From Proteiniphilum sp. UBA1403 (GTDB lineage: Bacteria > Bacteroidota > Bacteroidia > Bacteroidales > Dysgonomonadaceae): DNA of 7,531 bases. The stretch is taken from positions 1 to 7,531 of the forward strand of contig DBQD01000035.1 in assembly GCA_002305715.1 (NCBI GenBank). The letters are read 5' to 3'. Shown here in pieces: positions 6,918 to 7,531 of this stretch (the stretch's first letter is position 1; each line of letters opens with the position of its first letter). The translations under genes and the position numbers were made by a program. Under the pieces are notes generated by a model, which saw nothing but the letters and a program-made list of their open reading frames with translations, was not told the origin of the DNA and did not search any database.

Positions 6918-7510
6918 TTTCGGATTTTGTTAATTGCCTTATAAACCACATTTTTTACGGACGCAGGAGTCATATTTAACATTACCCCGATTTCATCGTA
7001 TGACAACTCCTGAAAAAACCTCAAATAAATTATTTCACGTTGTTTATCTGAAAGTACTTCAAGTAGTCTGTTGATCTTCTCTTTAATTTGTATCCGTTCC
7101 TCTTTTTCAATTAAAATATGGAGTGAGTCAATTTCGACTGAAAAATTAAATTCTTGAATATCTGTTGTTGTGTTTTTCGACGCTGCTTTATGAATGTTCA
7201 CCAATTGATTTTTTAGTGCACTGAAAAGATATATTTTCAACTTCTCTATCTTCCTTAATCGATGGGGTGAACGACACATCCGATAAAAAATATCATGTAT
7301 CGCATCTTCCAAAATATCTCTGTTATAACCCATTTTTAGTCCATATAGCAACAGATCATTGGCATACTCGTCGTATAACGATTGAATGATATCCAAATCA
7401 TTGGAGGAATAATTAACTTCCTTTTTTTCTTCCTTGCTATATAACTCCGTCTTTATTATCAGATCAGCAGAATAAGCCATCGCTCTGCAATTCAAAGTTT
7501 CTTTACCCAT
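6914..7510 (-). CDS. ECF sigma factor (RNA polymerase sigma-70 family)
   Basis: This 198-residue protein is an extracytoplasmic-function sigma factor of the type paired with FecR in Bacteroidota. Region 2 spans about residues 44-107: SLYDEYANDLLLYGLKMG, then DILEDAIHDIFYRM, which corresponds to the core-polymerase-binding helix, and the region around LKIYLFSALKNQLVNIH. Region 4 spans about 143-198, with LSDKQREIIYLRFFQELSYDEIG and the DNA-binding helix-turn-helix ending MTPASVKNVVYKAINKIRK. Regions 1 and 3 are absent, as expected for this group. It should release from FecR on an outer-membrane signal and direct transcription of a nutrient-uptake locus; the target is not visible here. I chose ATG 7510, preceded by an A/T-rich stretch; an in-frame ATG at 7480 would shorten it by ten residues. 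Only 21 bases lie upstream in the window, so its promoter cannot be judged. Confidence 0.93.
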   Translation of the reverse strand: MGKETLNCRAMAYSADLIIKTELYSKEEKKEVNYSSNDLDIIQSLYDEYANDLLLYGLKMGYNRDILEDAIHDIFYRMCRSPHRLRKIEKLKIYLFSALKNQLVNIHKAASKNTTTDIQEFNFSVEIDSLHILIEKEERIQIKEKINRLLEVLSDKQREIIYLRFFQELSYDEIGVMLNMTPASVKNVVYKAINKIRK

Positions 7511-7531
7511 TAATTTACACTTTCATTCTAT

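Noticed and set aside
4191..7510. A new defence or mobile system made of the sigma, FecR and MutS-like genes
   Set aside because: There is no integrase, transposase, nuclease or toxin, no terminal repeats, and a 213-base gap separates the MutS-like gene from the coupled sigma/FecR pair. Nothing in the sequence ties the three into one system.

Overview
The window looks like a chromosomal segment from a member of the Bacteroidota, most likely order Bacteroidales. Four things point there: matches to the TAnnTTTG promoter element that family uses, starts without Shine-Dalgarno sites but with A/T-rich leaders, a sigma/FecR pair whose anti-sigma factor ends in a DUF4974-type domain, and the gene order rlmN - DUF4837 lipoprotein - pdxA, which I recall from Bacteroides relatives. 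A family-level guess (Dysgonomonadaceae-like) is only an impression. No tRNA, rRNA, CRISPR array, insertion sequence or broken gene was seen.

Left part (1-4084, plus strand): a small XRE-type helix-turn-helix regulator is preceded by a 189-base leader with two copies of a 16-base motif, ATAGNNATACGTACTA, possible operators. Next come rlmN (23S rRNA/tRNA adenine C2-methyltransferase), a DUF4837 lipoprotein of unknown function and pdxA (vitamin B6 synthesis). DUF4837 and pdxA are 41 bases apart and probably share the promoter at about 1851-1881; rlmN has its own promoter candidate at 696-703. All three enzymatic or lipoprotein genes appear intact.

Middle (4085-5732): a 106-base convergent gap without a strong terminator, then on the minus strand a 442-residue MutS-family ATPase with core and ATPase domains but no mismatch-recognition domain, then a 213-base gap on its 5' side.

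Right part (5733-7510, minus strand): an ECF sigma factor and its FecR-type anti-sigma factor overlap by four bases (ATGA) and so look translationally coupled. Such pairs usually control a SusC/SusD-type nutrient uptake locus just downstream. Here the next gene downstream is the MutS-like ATPase, so the target is either upstream, outside the window, or elsewhere.

Overall this is mostly core genome. The points most worth a second look are the paired motif ahead of the XRE gene, the uncharacterised DUF4837 lipoprotein coupled to pdxA, the domain-poor MutS homologue, and the sigma/anti-sigma pair without an adjacent receptor. I found no convincing evidence for a wholly new multi-gene system.
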